A DNA stretch of 64,000 bases from Tolypothrix sp. PCC 7712 (GCF_025860405.1 NZ_CP063785.1:1488001-1552000); one strand, 5' to 3'. Counted from the stretch's first letter, positions 53,780 to 63,576 are shown. A program made the numbers and translations. Notes: a model not told the origin generated them from the sequence alone.

Positions 53780-54533
53780 TTTTATTCCAATCTATCTAAC
53801 TTTGTCTCCTGTTGTCAATTACTGCACTATTTGTCCGTGTTGACAAATTTCTATTACTGAGAATGACTTGTTCACTGACCAAATAAAGGCTGCTCTTAAC
53901 ACATTAAATGTCATTATTGCTGAGTTTATTTACTAATTTCTCAAGTCAAAAGATTGGACTCGTGACCTCTTTTAACCCACCTTTTAATTTATGAAAGGGA
54001 ACAGGGAATAGGGAACAGGGAATAGGCAACGGGCAACTCTTAAAACTAAGCCACCCACAAGGGGGAGCCAGTCTCGTGGGCGGGTTTCCCACGCCAGTCC
54101 GCACAACGGGGGGAACCCCCGCAAGCGGCTGGCTCGACTTGAGAGAACTGGCGTTGGGGTTTCAACCAACAAGCGCGATACAAGGATTATTTCGCCCACA
54201 ATTCCACTCGGCTTAAAACCAAGATCCGGGCTACTTTTTTCTTCTGTTCCCTCTTGCCTGTTCCCGCCCCGTTGGCGTAGCCTCTCCGCAGGAGAAGGGG
54301 CTGGTAAATAAGAACTTTCAAACCGCCTCAAGCTGGGAAACTCTTTCGGATGAATCCTTCAGATGCTTTACTGCACGTGTGGCTGCACTCACCGCCCAAG
54401 CAACTGGCTTCCCTACGGAATTCCAAAAATCAAATATGAATCCTATGGCTTTAGCACAGATGCGTTAGCGATAGCGTAACGCATCCTACGTGCTTCAAAA
54501 ATCAAATATGAATCCTATTTCAAACTAATGTTA
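53780..54533. repeat. Repeat-rich intergenic region
   Basis: This 754-bp stretch has several GC-rich repeat pieces at about 54055-54160 (GGGGGAGCCAG, GTGGGCGGGTTTCCCAC, GGGGGGAACCCCC) and near 54270-54300. The words AAAAATCAAATATGAATCC are duplicated at about 54424 and 54499, and a GATAGCGTAACGCATC repeat lies between. The 115-codon minus-strand ORF over this region is built from repeats and is not called. Confidence 0.6.
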
Positions 54534-54806
54534 TTAAATACCGACAGAAGGTAGCTGGCCTTGTAATAAATCAAATTTAGATTGAGTGCAACTAGCACAG
54601 TTGCAACCAGCTTGCTCGAGAATTGAATGAGATGCTGCAGCCATTTTGGGCGCTACTAATTCAGAACTTGGTTGTGCAGATACTACTAAGGTGACTTGTG
54701 TAGTAGATGCAGATTGTAGGCTGGAAGCTTGTGCTGGATTAGCTACCCACAGAATAGAGGCTAGAAAAACAGGAAAGGCAAGCAACATCAATTTGATTAA
54801 GTTCAT
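54534..54806 (-). CDS. Small secreted protein with CNCASC motif
   Basis: This 90-residue protein has a signal peptide (about 1-28, LMLLAFPVFLASILWVANPAQA). A Ser/Thr-rich mature part follows, then a CNCASC motif near residues 68-73 that could bind a metal or form disulfides, ending QLPSVGI. It is not recognised as a named family. It is a single gene between tRNAs and the WD40 gene. Confidence 0.6.
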   Translation of the reverse strand: MNLIKLMLLAFPVFLASILWVANPAQASSLQSASTTQVTLVVSAQPSSELVAPKMAAASHSILEQAGCNCASCTQSKFDLLQGQLPSVGI

Positions 54807-55088
54807 AAATTCGCAAATACAGACTACTTTTGATAGAGAATAGTTAAACCGAGATTACTACAATCAATGACTGGTAAATTTCTCAATTGTTGCCTAGATT
54901 TCAGCATCAAAGCTAAAGTCTTTGGTTATACAAATTAAACCTGTTTAGACAGGCTTGATAGTAATCCAATTATGAAATAAACCTTTGATAAGATAGATTC
55001 TTATCGATACATGAGATTAGCATATCTAGGCTAAGACAAACACTTAAGTATTTTATTGTTTTGTATTACTTAATTTATACCTAAATGG

Positions 55089-56132
55089 TTAATCAGGCAA
55101 TACTTTTGACCAAATCAGCAATTCTCCTTGTTCGCCGCCTGCTGCCAGATAATTACCTTGGGGATGCCAAGCTAGGCAAGAAAATCCTGCTGATACACCT
55201 GTAAGAATTTGACTAACTTCTTGGGCGTTATCCCATAGACATAGCCAGCCATCAGCGGCGGCGGAAGCCAAAAGGAAGCTGTTTGGTGCAAATGCGATCG
55301 CACATATTACTTCTACATGATTAGTTAAAACTCGTGCTTCCCAACCAAGGGAATCATCTTCTAACTTTTCCCAAACTACAATACCTTCGACGCTGGAGGA
55401 GGCTAAAATTGGCGCGCCTAATTGAGTGGTAGCTTCTGACCATGCTAATTGGCGAATTTTACCAGGAAAGCCGCGCATTACCCAAGGGTCAGGGTTACCC
55501 CACTCCAAAACGGTGACGCTGCGATCCATGTTGCCAGAAGCTAGGAATTTGCTATCGGGTGACCATGCCATAGCTACACTCACAGTAGGCATGGATAAGA
55601 TGTATGGTTCATCATCCCAGTCTTGAGTTTGCCAAATTTTGACTCCCTGATAACCGCTAATGGCTAAGTATTGCCCATCCTTGCGCCAGTCAATCCCCAA
55701 GACTGAAGAGTTATCGAAATTTAGGGTAACGACAATATCATTAGTCTCTGCATCCCAAACTTGCACATAACGCCCCAAACTAAACGCTAGTTGGTTACTA
55801 GTGTGGTTCCAAGCCAGTTTATCAACCCATGCAGGGGCATTTTCTAAGGTGGTAATTAATTCGTTATCTTGCCAAATTTTTACCTGTCCATCCTGTCCGC
55901 CAATAGCTAAGAAATTGCCATCTGGGGAAAAGGCGATGCAGTCTGCTGATTTACCATTCGCAGCTTGCAAGGTAATTAAATCAGCATCATTCCACATTAT
56001 CACCTCCCCAGCCGCAGAAGTTGCCGCTAAGTTTTTACCATCAGGCGACCAAGCGATCGCAGTGACATAATCTGCAAGTAGTCCCGAAGAGTATTCTTCA
56101 AATTCCTGGGTTTTGGTGGTTGTGGGGTTCAT
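55089..56132 (-). CDS. WD40-repeat protein, next to COG0523 GTPase
   Basis: This 347-residue protein is almost entirely made of WD40 blades. About seven repeats are seen, each with a variant of AWSPDGKNLA...W, such as AIAWSPDGKNLAATS, CIAFSPDGNFLAIGG, SVAMAWSPDSKFLASG and ICAIAFAPNSFLLASAA. It should fold as a beta-propeller for protein binding. It is downstream of the COG0523-type GTPase, 158 bp away, on the same strand, probably under the same Zur/Fur-like control. A client-handling role in metal homeostasis is an inference. Confidence 0.85.
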   Translation of the reverse strand: MNPTTTKTQEFEEYSSGLLADYVTAIAWSPDGKNLAATSAAGEVIMWNDADLITLQAANGKSADCIAFSPDGNFLAIGGQDGQVKIWQDNELITTLENAPAWVDKLAWNHTSNQLAFSLGRYVQVWDAETNDIVVTLNFDNSSVLGIDWRKDGQYLAISGYQGVKIWQTQDWDDEPYILSMPTVSVAMAWSPDSKFLASGNMDRSVTVLEWGNPDPWVMRGFPGKIRQLAWSEATTQLGAPILASSSVEGIVVWEKLEDDSLGWEARVLTNHVEVICAIAFAPNSFLLASAAADGWLCLWDNAQEVSQILTGVSAGFSCLAWHPQGNYLAAGGEQGELLIWSKVLPD

Positions 56133-56290
56133 AGGTTAGGTATTGGGGAACTCGGGGCCCCCTCTGGGGATAAGGGGTAATGGGGATTGGGGAAAGGGAA
56201 AGGGGGAAAGGGAAAGGGGGAAAGGAAAATTACCAATTACCTATTACACAATGCCCTATGCCCTATGCCCCATGCCCTATGCTTATATTT
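56133..56290. repeat. Spacer of simple repeats between WD40 and GTPase genes
   Basis: This short region holds GGGAAAGG-type direct repeats (56190-56230) and CCCTATGCCC-type repeats (56250-56280). It has no gene and may reduce read-through between the two genes. Confidence 0.5.
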
Positions 56291-57262
56291 TCAAACTAAA
56301 CAGGCTAAGAAATCTTGTTTGAGTTTGGCTTCGTCAAGGTTGCGACCGATGAAAACTAGTTCGTTTTTGGGGGTTTCATTGGGCTTCCAAGGGCGATCGG
56401 GTCTGCCATCAAAGATCATATGCACACCTTGGAAGACAAAGCGATTTTCTTCTCCGGCAATATTTAAAATGCCTTTCATGCGGAAAATATCGGGGCCTTG
56501 GGTACGTAGTAACTCGCTCATCCAATTGTTTAATTTTTGTCCATCGATTGCGCCTTGTTCTACCAAAGCTACAGAATAAACTGTTTCATCATGTACGTGG
56601 GCATCTTCACCTAAAAAGTTAGGATCTATTTCTAAAGCGCGATTTAAATCAAAGGCGTTGACACCCAATAAGGCATCCATTGATAATTCTGAATTGCGGG
56701 TACGGTAGATTTTTGCTAATGCATTCATACCCCGAATCCGTCTTTCTAGTTCTTCGAGAACATCGGGTGTGACTAAATCCGTTTTATTTAATAAAATTAC
56801 GTCTGCAAAAGCAATCTGTTCTTGGGCTTCGTCGGCTTCCCAATGCTGCCAGATATGTTTGGCATCAACAACTGTCACGACTGCATCTAAAGCCAGTTGG
56901 CTTTGCATATCTTCATCGACAAAGAAGGTTTGAATTACTGGTGCTGGGTCAGCTAAACCTGTAGTTTCAATTACTAAATGGTCAAACTTATCGCGCCGCT
57001 TCATTAAGTTACCAATGATGCGAATTAAGTCACCTCGAACTGTACAACAAATACAGCCGTTATTCATTTCAAAAATTTCTTCATCGGCATCAATAACCAA
57101 TTGATTATCAATGCCGACTTCCCCAAATTCATTGACGATAACGGCGACTTTTTTACCGTGTTCGTAGGTGAGGATGTGATTTAGTAAGGTTGTTTTACCT
57201 GCACCGAGATAGCCAGTTAAAACAGTTACAGGTACAGAATTAGATGTTTCAGCAGAGATCAT
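56291..57262 (-). CDS. COG0523/CobW-family GTPase (zinc metallochaperone type)
   Basis: This 323-residue GTPase has the P-loop GYLGAGKTT (about 16-24), the metal-binding CxCC in NNGCICCTVRGDL (about 68-80) and the switch/base motifs LVIETTGLADP and LLNKTDL (NKxD). The C-terminal CobW_C domain is present (about 225-320). COG0523 proteins insert or supply metals, often zinc, and are frequently under Zur control. A GATAATCATTATC palindrome lies about 21-33 nt upstream of the start. It is the first gene of the unit with the WD40 gene. Confidence 0.92.
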   Translation of the reverse strand: MISAETSNSVPVTVLTGYLGAGKTTLLNHILTYEHGKKVAVIVNEFGEVGIDNQLVIDADEEIFEMNNGCICCTVRGDLIRIIGNLMKRRDKFDHLVIETTGLADPAPVIQTFFVDEDMQSQLALDAVVTVVDAKHIWQHWEADEAQEQIAFADVILLNKTDLVTPDVLEELERRIRGMNALAKIYRTRNSELSMDALLGVNAFDLNRALEIDPNFLGEDAHVHDETVYSVALVEQGAIDGQKLNNWMSELLRTQGPDIFRMKGILNIAGEENRFVFQGVHMIFDGRPDRPWKPNETPKNELVFIGRNLDEAKLKQDFLACLV

Positions 57263-57937
57263 AATCTCAAAGTAATTGTAGTGATAATCATTATCTGCCT
57301 ATGATAGCGCTTGTTAAAGTTTAGCTACACTAGCGTCAGCAGCGTGGGCTGAAGATTATTTTAACCAAGGAGTTCCTTGGGGTTAGGTTAGGCGTTATGC
57401 TCAGGAATCTTATCTAGTCTGCCAAAGTTGTTTTGACAGGCGGGGGAAAGGGTAAGGGGAAAAGGGTAAAGGTTTAAAATCCTTCCCCTTTCCTCAATCT
57501 ACACTTGTCAATATTTGTGTGTTGAACTACTACTCTTGCAATAACGCAACTGCCAGCCATCAGCAGTTGGCTGTTGTTATTTATATTATCAAATTTGCAA
57601 TTGTAGCATTTTTGTGAGAATTTCCTCTTTCTAATCAAACATACTCTTAAAAGATGATTGATTTGGCAGTAAAAGGAAGTGAAAAAGACAAAACTGCTGG
57701 AATTATGTCTCCAGGAATTTTTCTCTATAAAACCATAATGCATTATCCATCAAGAAAATTTTTAAATCATTGATATTTTTTTATCTGATTAATTAAAAGA
57801 CAAAAATCCTTTAGTTATGTCTTATCTCCTATTTTTAACTATTGAATACTCAGTTGATATCGTTGAAAATAGATTCAAGAGTTAAGCAAACAAAAGCTTA
57901 ATTCCCAAACAACTCACTTATACCAGGTAAAACAATC
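57263..57937. repeat. Intergenic region with Zur-like box and TAGTCTGCC element, copy 2
   Basis: Between the divergent GTPase and the peptide gene. At 57415-57531 is the second copy of the TAGTCTGCC...TTGAACTA element. Apart from this and the Zur-like box at 57283-57295, no convincing gene is seen. The AT-rich part near 57760-57930 should carry the promoter of the peptide gene. Confidence 0.6.
57283..57295. promoter_or_regulatory. Zur/Fur-type operator GATAATCATTATC
   Basis: A perfect 6-1-6 palindrome GATAAT-C-ATTATC lies 21-33 nt upstream of the COG0523 GTPase start. It matches the core of Fur/Zur boxes. The pairing with a COG0523 gene, which is a frequent Zur target, makes zinc-dependent repression by Zur the best guess. 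Fur is the alternative. Confidence 0.65.
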
Positions 57938-58153
57938 ATGTCTAGAATTACAATTTCTGACTTGGCTATCGACTCCAATTCTTTCATCAATGAAGTAGCT
58001 GAAACTGAAGCTGCATTTGTTAACGGTGGTAGCTTGGATACATTTAACGCTGGATTCGGTAAATTTGTAACAACCTTAGCTTTCATCTTATTAAAGGCAT
58101 ACAAAATAGGTTTAAAAGCTGAGATAGTGTCCCAGTTTCTCAACCTTGGTTAA
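57938..58153 (+). CDS. Double-glycine leader peptide, probable secreted peptide precursor
   Basis: This 71-residue peptide has an acidic leader (about 1-31) ending in Val-Asn-Gly-Gly (Gly30-Gly31), with the typical Ile/Leu/Phe spacing (SDLAIDSNSFINEVAETEAAF) of substrates for C39-peptidase transporters. Cleavage after Gly31 would free a 40-residue hydrophobic, basic core with FVTTLAFILLKAYKIGLKAE (in part). No Cys is present, so a lanthipeptide is not expected. The ATG follows an AGGTAAAACAATC sequence. It lies convergent to the secretion genes (58398-63555), whose C39 ABC transporter is the likely exporter. Confidence 0.72.
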   Translation: MSRITISDLAIDSNSFINEVAETEAAFVNGGSLDTFNAGFGKFVTTLAFILLKAYKIGLKAEIVSQFLNLG

Positions 58154-58234
58154 TAGCTAATATTGGAGATTACTTTCTAGGACTAATAATAATTTGTCCA
58201 TAGAAAATTGAATTAGTAAATAACTTGTCAGTAA

Positions 58235-58262
58235 GGTGCGTTAATCTTAAGATTAACGCACC
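58235..58262. terminator. Perfect 28-bp palindrome after peptide gene
   Basis: GGTGCGTTAATCTT is followed directly by its reverse complement, giving a perfect hairpin 82 nt past the stop of the peptide gene. It probably ends that transcript. Confidence 0.65.
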
Positions 58263-58343
58263 ATTCTGTATAAAAATGCGTTCTGTGCTTCAAGCAATTG
58301 CTGAAAAAATTATGCATTATAAGCGCCATAATATTATGCCTAT

Positions 58344-58372
58344 AACCCCGAATTCTTAAATAATTCGGGGTT
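58344..58372. terminator. Hairpin between convergent peptide and PpiC-like genes
   Basis: AACCCCGAATT pairs with AATTCGGGGTT across 7 nt. It lies 26 nt past the stop of the minus-strand PpiC-like gene and downstream of the convergent peptide gene, so it may work as a two-way terminator. Confidence 0.65.
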
Positions 58373-58397
58373 CTAAGCTATATGTATAATCTAAATA

Positions 58398-59183
58398 TTA
58401 TGAAGCTATCCTGAGCAATTCCTGAACTGGTTGAGAGTAAGTATCTGATTCAAAATGAGGAATAATCTCTAATTGAGCAATTTGTTGTTTTAGCCAATCT
58501 GTGAATAAATCACCCATAATCTTTAAGCATAACTGCTCGTCTAATTTTGGTTGAATGATTTCTTCTACCCAAATTAGATGAACTTTTTGGGCGATCGCAA
58601 TGGGTTTGAGTAACTCTGGAGGATTAGCAATAAACACTGCAGATGCAATATCTGGTTTAAATTCGTGGCGATGTTTAATTCCCCTATAGCCTCCAGCGCG
58701 ACGGATTTCGGGACTTTGGATATGTTGACGAGTGACATCTTGGAAGGTGATTTCACCTTCGCTAACTGCATAAAATAATTCCCAAGCTAAATCTTCATCA
58801 TCCAAGACAACTTCATAGGTAACAGCAGCTAAATAATTTAGTTGATTTTCATAAAAGTATGGCTCAACTTTATCGGCAAATAAATGATGCGCTAATTTAA
58901 CGGATATCAAGTTTCTTTCTGCTAGTTGTTCAAAATCTTCTAGAGAAAGATAATGTTTTTGTAGCCAATTCCAAGTATCTTCGGCTTTGATGAGTCGGTT
59001 GGCTGCGCGCAAAGCATCAGCCGCCTGTTGTAGTTCTTCTACTTCTACTTTAATACCTGCTTCTCTGGCTGCGTTAGAGATAATTTTGTGAGTGGCGATC
59101 GCTTCCAATAAATTAGGTACTTGGCAGGAAATTTTTACTTGATCAATGATTTCTTTTTGAGATACATTCAAAATTTTTGACAT
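58398..59183 (-). CDS. PpiC/SurA-like peptidylprolyl isomerase-type protein of secretion operon
   Basis: This 261-residue protein resembles the SurA-N/PpiC proteins found next to HlyD/C39 transporters in cyanobacteria. It has an N-terminal helical part (about 20-110) with many Ala, Glu and Leu, then a parvulin-like region around ITFQDVTRQHIQSPEIRRAGGYRGI (in part; about 150-180). It may help fold or handle the secreted peptides. It is the last gene of the operon, 44 nt after the HlyD-type gene. No signal peptide is visible. Confidence 0.75.
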   Translation of the reverse strand: MSKILNVSQKEIIDQVKISCQVPNLLEAIATHKIISNAAREAGIKVEVEELQQAADALRAANRLIKAEDTWNWLQKHYLSLEDFEQLAERNLISVKLAHHLFADKVEPYFYENQLNYLAAVTYEVVLDDEDLAWELFYAVSEGEITFQDVTRQHIQSPEIRRAGGYRGIKHRHEFKPDIASAVFIANPPELLKPIAIAQKVHLIWVEEIIQPKLDEQLCLKIMGDLFTDWLKQQIAQLEIIPHFESDTYSQPVQELLRIAS

Positions 59184-59227
59184 TTGCTATTCCTCCGATA
59201 TTTTTAATTAATTTAATCAGCCATTAA

Positions 59228-60754
59228 TTACAGGTTTAAACCACCTTTTTGTAATTGTTTAAACGGATCTAAGATAAAATCTATGAGGCGACGCTGACGG
59301 ACAATTACTTCGGCTGTTGCTGTTTGTCCAGGGGTTAATGGTATAGGTTTATTACCAACTTGGATATAAGATTGATTTAGGGCAATTTCCATTTCAAAAA
59401 CTTCTATTTTACCTTGGGGAGTTTCCATTAATTTGGAATCTGGTGAAAGTCGAATGACTTTACCTGTTACTACTCCATAATCTTGGAATGGATAGGCATC
59501 AAACTTAACTTTGACTGGCATTCCTACTTTCAAAAAACCACTTTCTTGACTAGGTATATTAGCTTTCATCACAAATGGAATGCCCTGTGGAGAAATTCGG
59601 GCAATGGTTTCACCAGTTTGGACAAATACCCCTGGTTTTTTAATTGGCATATTAAAAATTACACCATTAAGAGGTGATTTAACCAATCTTTGTGCCATTT
59701 GGATTTTGATGGAAGTAATTTGGCTTCTGGTTTGGGCGATTTCTGATTTCAGACTAGTAATTTGGGTTTGCATATCTTTCAGTTGTTCCTGATTTTTTAA
59801 CAAAGCCAATTTACCAGCATGGACTACAGTTTTATAACTATTTTGTTGTTCTTGTAGTCGCAATTTGGCTTGCTGAATATCTGCCTGAGCTTGACGCATT
59901 ATTCCCTGGTAGCGGTTTTGTTCTTCTTGGAAGCGTAATTTTGCTTGTTTAACATCTGATTCACTTTGTTCAAACAGTCTTTCACTTTCATCAGCAATTT
60001 TTTCCAGTTCTACAACTTTAATTTGAGGCACTGCACCCTGGTTTCCTAGGGGTCGGTAACGTTGAATTTCTAATAAATCTCTTTGCCAACGACTTGTAGA
60101 TAACTTATAAGCAGTCTGAGTGGAAATTTGGTTTTGTTCAGCTTGACTAACTAATGCTAGTTTCTCCAGTTTTTGTAGATTATAAGTACTCTGTCTCGCA
60201 TCTAAATTTTGCTGTGCTTGATTGACTTGGGCAAGTTTTTCTAATTCTTGAGATTGGTTTTGTTGTTCTTGAACACCAATTGCTAATCGTAATTGGTTTT
60301 TGAGGAGTTCTACTTGTGCTAATCGATTTTGTAATCCCTCTAACTTTGCTTGTCCCTGTTGTAAATCAGTTTTGAGGACATTAGAATCTAGTTCTACAAG
60401 TAACTGGCCTGCTTTTACAGTTTCGCCTTCTTTCACCTTGACAGCAATAATATTACCAGCAGCTTGAGAGTCTAATCTGAGAGTTTCACCTAATGGTTCA
60501 ATACGTCCTCTCGCACTTCCTGTCTCATCAACTTGTGAAAGCATTGCCCAAGGTAAGGCGATCGCACTAAAACCCACCAGTAAATATAATAAGGATCTTG
60601 TCCAACGTCTGGGTAAGGCATCTAGTAGTTCTTCTGTACCATAATGCCAATCATGAGCATGATCTGCTTTAGCTTGATTGTCTTCAATACTTGTTGATTT
60701 ATTACTTGCTTGCTCAGTTAATATCGATGATGAATTATTAGCAGGATTAGGCAT
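59228..60754 (-). CDS. HlyD-family membrane fusion protein
   Basis: This 508-residue adaptor links the inner-membrane ABC transporter to the outer membrane. The polar N-terminus is followed by one membrane helix at about 56-72 (LLYLLVGFSAIALPWAM). A biotinyl-lipoyl-like half-motif follows (VKEGETVKAGQLLVELD, about 105-122), then a very long coiled coil (about 125-350). The second lipoyl half comes after it (SPLNGVIFNMPIKKPGVFVQTGETIARI), and a beta-domain ends the protein. It belongs to the operon with the C39 ABC transporter (86 nt upstream) and the PpiC-like gene. Confidence 0.9.
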   Translation of the reverse strand: MPNPANNSSSILTEQASNKSTSIEDNQAKADHAHDWHYGTEELLDALPRRWTRSLLYLLVGFSAIALPWAMLSQVDETGSARGRIEPLGETLRLDSQAAGNIIAVKVKEGETVKAGQLLVELDSNVLKTDLQQGQAKLEGLQNRLAQVELLKNQLRLAIGVQEQQNQSQELEKLAQVNQAQQNLDARQSTYNLQKLEKLALVSQAEQNQISTQTAYKLSTSRWQRDLLEIQRYRPLGNQGAVPQIKVVELEKIADESERLFEQSESDVKQAKLRFQEEQNRYQGIMRQAQADIQQAKLRLQEQQNSYKTVVHAGKLALLKNQEQLKDMQTQITSLKSEIAQTRSQITSIKIQMAQRLVKSPLNGVIFNMPIKKPGVFVQTGETIARISPQGIPFVMKANIPSQESGFLKVGMPVKVKFDAYPFQDYGVVTGKVIRLSPDSKLMETPQGKIEVFEMEIALNQSYIQVGNKPIPLTPGQTATAEVIVRQRRLIDFILDPFKQLQKGGLNL

Positions 60755-60840
60755 AGTAGAATAATGAGTTTCTCAGATTTACTGAAACAATAAACTGCTA
60801 TTTAACTTGAATATATGCACCAAAAAGTCTAACTTAGCAA

Positions 60841-63555
60841 TCAAACTGCTTGGGCGAGTTGTTGTTGATTGAGGTAGTAATAATGACCTTTCTTGGCGAT
60901 TAATTCCTCATGAGTACCGCTTTCTATTAATAAGCCGCGATCCAACACCAAAATCACATCAGCATTGCGGATTGTAGAGAGACGGTGGGCAATAATTAAG
61001 CTGGTACGCCCGCGCAAGATTGTATTTAAATTGTTCTGAATAATGCGTTCTGATTCTGCATCTAAATGACTGGTAGCTTCGTCAAAAATTAATAAGCGCG
61101 GATTACCTAATAAAGCACGTGCAATTGCTAGACGTTGACGTTGTCCACCAGATAGCATTCCACCACCTTCACCGATTTGGGTTTCGTAACCCATTGGTAA
61201 TTGTTGAATAAATTCATCTGCACCAGCTAAACGCGCTGCTGAAATAATTTCTGCTAAAGAAGCTTCTGGAACAGCGATACTAATATTTTCGCGAATTGTA
61301 CCGCCAAATAAAAACGTATCTTGATCGACAACACCAATTTGAGAACGTAGCGATCGCAACGCTAAACTATTAACATCATGACCATCAATGAGAATTTTGC
61401 CGTCTGTGGGCGGATATAAACCTAAAATCAGTTTAGCTAGGGTGGTTTTTCCGGAACCACTACGTCCTACCAAGGCTACTGTTTGTTCTGGCTGAATTTC
61501 AAAATTTAGGTTTTCCAGGACATTAATATCACTATCAGGATGATAGCGGAAGCTCATATTCTCAAAGCGAAGATGACCGCGAATTGCTGATAAAACTTGA
61601 CGTGGTTGATGGTGTAAATCTTCTTCTGGTTCGGCTGCAAGTACATCATTAATTCGTTCCGTGGAAATAATTACTTCTTGTAATTCATTCCAGAGAACGG
61701 TGAGACGTTGAAAGGGATTAATGACGTTACCTAACAACATATTGAAAGCAACTAATTGCCCAATTGTCAGTTGATTTTGAATTACTAGCCAAGCACCAAA
61801 CCAAAGTAATCCTGTAGTGGCTAAAGTTTCAATGGTCGAACTAAAAACTTGCATTCGGTTACCAATTACTTGACCACCAAACATTTTTTTAGTCAAATTA
61901 TTCAGTAATTCTTCCCAACGCCAGCGCACAGTTTGTTCAATTGCCATTGAGCGAATAGAACGAATACCAGTGAGAGATTGAATTAAATAACTATTCTCCT
62001 TAGCTAAAGCCTGAAAAACTTCTCGACTAATCCGCCGAAAGAAGGGTGTAGCAACTATTGCCAAAATTAAAAATGGCGGCACAATTGCTAGTGCTAACAA
62101 TGCCATTTGCCAGCTATACCAAAACATTAATCCCACATAGATAAATACTGTCAATAAATCTAAAACAATTGACAGGGCTTCACCTGTAAGAAAACGCTGG
62201 ATTTTCTGATTTTCTTGCACACGAGAAATAATATCACCGACGTAGCGCGACTCAAAAAATGCTAAAGGTAAGCGGAATGTATGTTTGATAAAACCTACCA
62301 TTAACGCTACACCGATGCGGTTAGCTGTGTGATCTAGCAAGTATTGTCTGAGTCCATTGAGGGCGACACGAAATAATCCAAAAATTACTAAGCCACAACC
62401 TACAGCAGTTAAGGTGAGAGTGCTACCTTGAACAATTACTCTATCCAAAAGTAATTGAGTGAATAGAGGCGTAATTAATCCAAATAACTGGATAAATACA
62501 GAAGCAATAAAAACTTCTAGTAAGACTAACCAATGAGGTTTAACTAACTCAAATAACTGCCAAAATGGTGTATTGGCTTCTTCGCTTTCTTTGAAGAGGG
62601 CGGTAGGTTGTAATAATAAAGCATAACCAGTCCACCCAGATTGAAATTGAGTATGGGTAAGGGTACGTTGACCGATCGCCGGATCGCCCACAATTACCTG
62701 TTTTTTGGTAACCTCATAAACGACAATATAATGATTACCCTCCCAATGAGCGATCGCAGGTAGTGGTTGTTGAGCTAATTTGTCTAGGCTAGCTTTAACT
62801 GGACGGCTAGCAAAACCAATACTTTCAGCTGCTGTGGCTAAACCTCGCAGTGAAACCCCGACGCGGTTGACGTTAGCTAACTCTCGCAATCTATTGATAC
62901 TAAAGCGTTTACCCCAATAGCGCCCTAGCATAACTAAACAAGCTACACCGCAATCGGTAGCACTTTGTTGTTCAAAGAAGGGATAGCGTTGAGTTAATTT
63001 TGCCCATAAATGTTTGGCTTTGACTTGAGGAGTGGGGAAATAAGCCCGTGGTTGGGGCTTCTTGGGGGTAATGTTTGCGGGAAAGGGGATAACATTGGGA
63101 ATTGTAGATTGGCGATGATTTTGAGCTTCTTGAGAATTAGTCAACTCTGCTAATTGCTTTGCACGTACCAAAAGGCGATCGCAGATTTTAGGATATTTAG
63201 TCATCAAAGTCTGCAATATATCGATGCTGAGATAACAGAGTTTTAAATTTGTTGAAGCCCTCGCCGCATAAAAGCTCAAGTTTTCTTGAGGAAACAAGGT
63301 GATTTCACCAAATGATGACCCAACTGCAAGAGTAGAAATTAAGTTACCATCACTATCTAGTAATCTGACTTTACCCGTCAGCACTACATAAATTCCCGCT
63401 TGAGCATCTTTTGATTGCCAAAATAGTTTTGCTACGGCTGGTTCCACAATTTCAATTTTTGCCCAGCAAGTCTGCAATTCTCTGTCTGTAAGGTTTTCAC
63501 CTAAGGTTTGATTCAGTAATTGACTTAATTGTTCTTGGGAAAAATTTGTTTTCAT
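60841..63555 (-). CDS. C39-peptidase ABC exporter with cyclic-nucleotide-binding-like domain
   Basis: This 904-residue transporter both cuts the leader of its substrate and exports it. An N-terminal cNMP-binding-like domain (about 30-135, GIYVVLTGKVRLLD and SFGEITLFPQ) is unusual outside cyanobacteria. A C39 peptidase follows (about 192-310) with Cys202 in QQSATDCGVACL, His275 in EGNHYIVVYEV and Asp291 in GDPAIG. Then come a membrane domain (about 340-620) and an ATPase domain with [17 protein letters not shown] and LLIFDEATSHLD. Its substrate is probably a double-glycine peptide such as that at 57938-58153. The HlyD and PpiC-like genes follow. Confidence 0.93.
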   Translation of the reverse strand: MKTNFSQEQLSQLLNQTLGENLTDRELQTCWAKIEIVEPAVAKLFWQSKDAQAGIYVVLTGKVRLLDSDGNLISTLAVGSSFGEITLFPQENLSFYAARASTNLKLCYLSIDILQTLMTKYPKICDRLLVRAKQLAELTNSQEAQNHRQSTIPNVIPFPANITPKKPQPRAYFPTPQVKAKHLWAKLTQRYPFFEQQSATDCGVACLVMLGRYWGKRFSINRLRELANVNRVGVSLRGLATAAESIGFASRPVKASLDKLAQQPLPAIAHWEGNHYIVVYEVTKKQVIVGDPAIGQRTLTHTQFQSGWTGYALLLQPTALFKESEEANTPFWQLFELVKPHWLVLLEVFIASVFIQLFGLITPLFTQLLLDRVIVQGSTLTLTAVGCGLVIFGLFRVALNGLRQYLLDHTANRIGVALMVGFIKHTFRLPLAFFESRYVGDIISRVQENQKIQRFLTGEALSIVLDLLTVFIYVGLMFWYSWQMALLALAIVPPFLILAIVATPFFRRISREVFQALAKENSYLIQSLTGIRSIRSMAIEQTVRWRWEELLNNLTKKMFGGQVIGNRMQVFSSTIETLATTGLLWFGAWLVIQNQLTIGQLVAFNMLLGNVINPFQRLTVLWNELQEVIISTERINDVLAAEPEEDLHHQPRQVLSAIRGHLRFENMSFRYHPDSDINVLENLNFEIQPEQTVALVGRSGSGKTTLAKLILGLYPPTDGKILIDGHDVNSLALRSLRSQIGVVDQDTFLFGGTIRENISIAVPEASLAEIISAARLAGADEFIQQLPMGYETQIGEGGGMLSGGQRQRLAIARALLGNPRLLIFDEATSHLDAESERIIQNNLNTILRGRTSLIIAHRLSTIRNADVILVLDRGLLIESGTHEELIAKKGHYYYLNQQQLAQAV

Positions 63556-63576
63556 TCTTGCTTTGATATTCCAAAT

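Noticed and set aside
53984..54331. 115-codon minus-strand ORF
   Set aside because: Built almost entirely from GC-rich dispersed repeats; the translation has no protein-like pattern.
57898..58143. Minus-strand ORF over the double-glycine peptide gene
   Set aside because: Antisense shadow; the plus-strand frame has the leader and Gly-Gly motif and a plausible ribosome-binding site.
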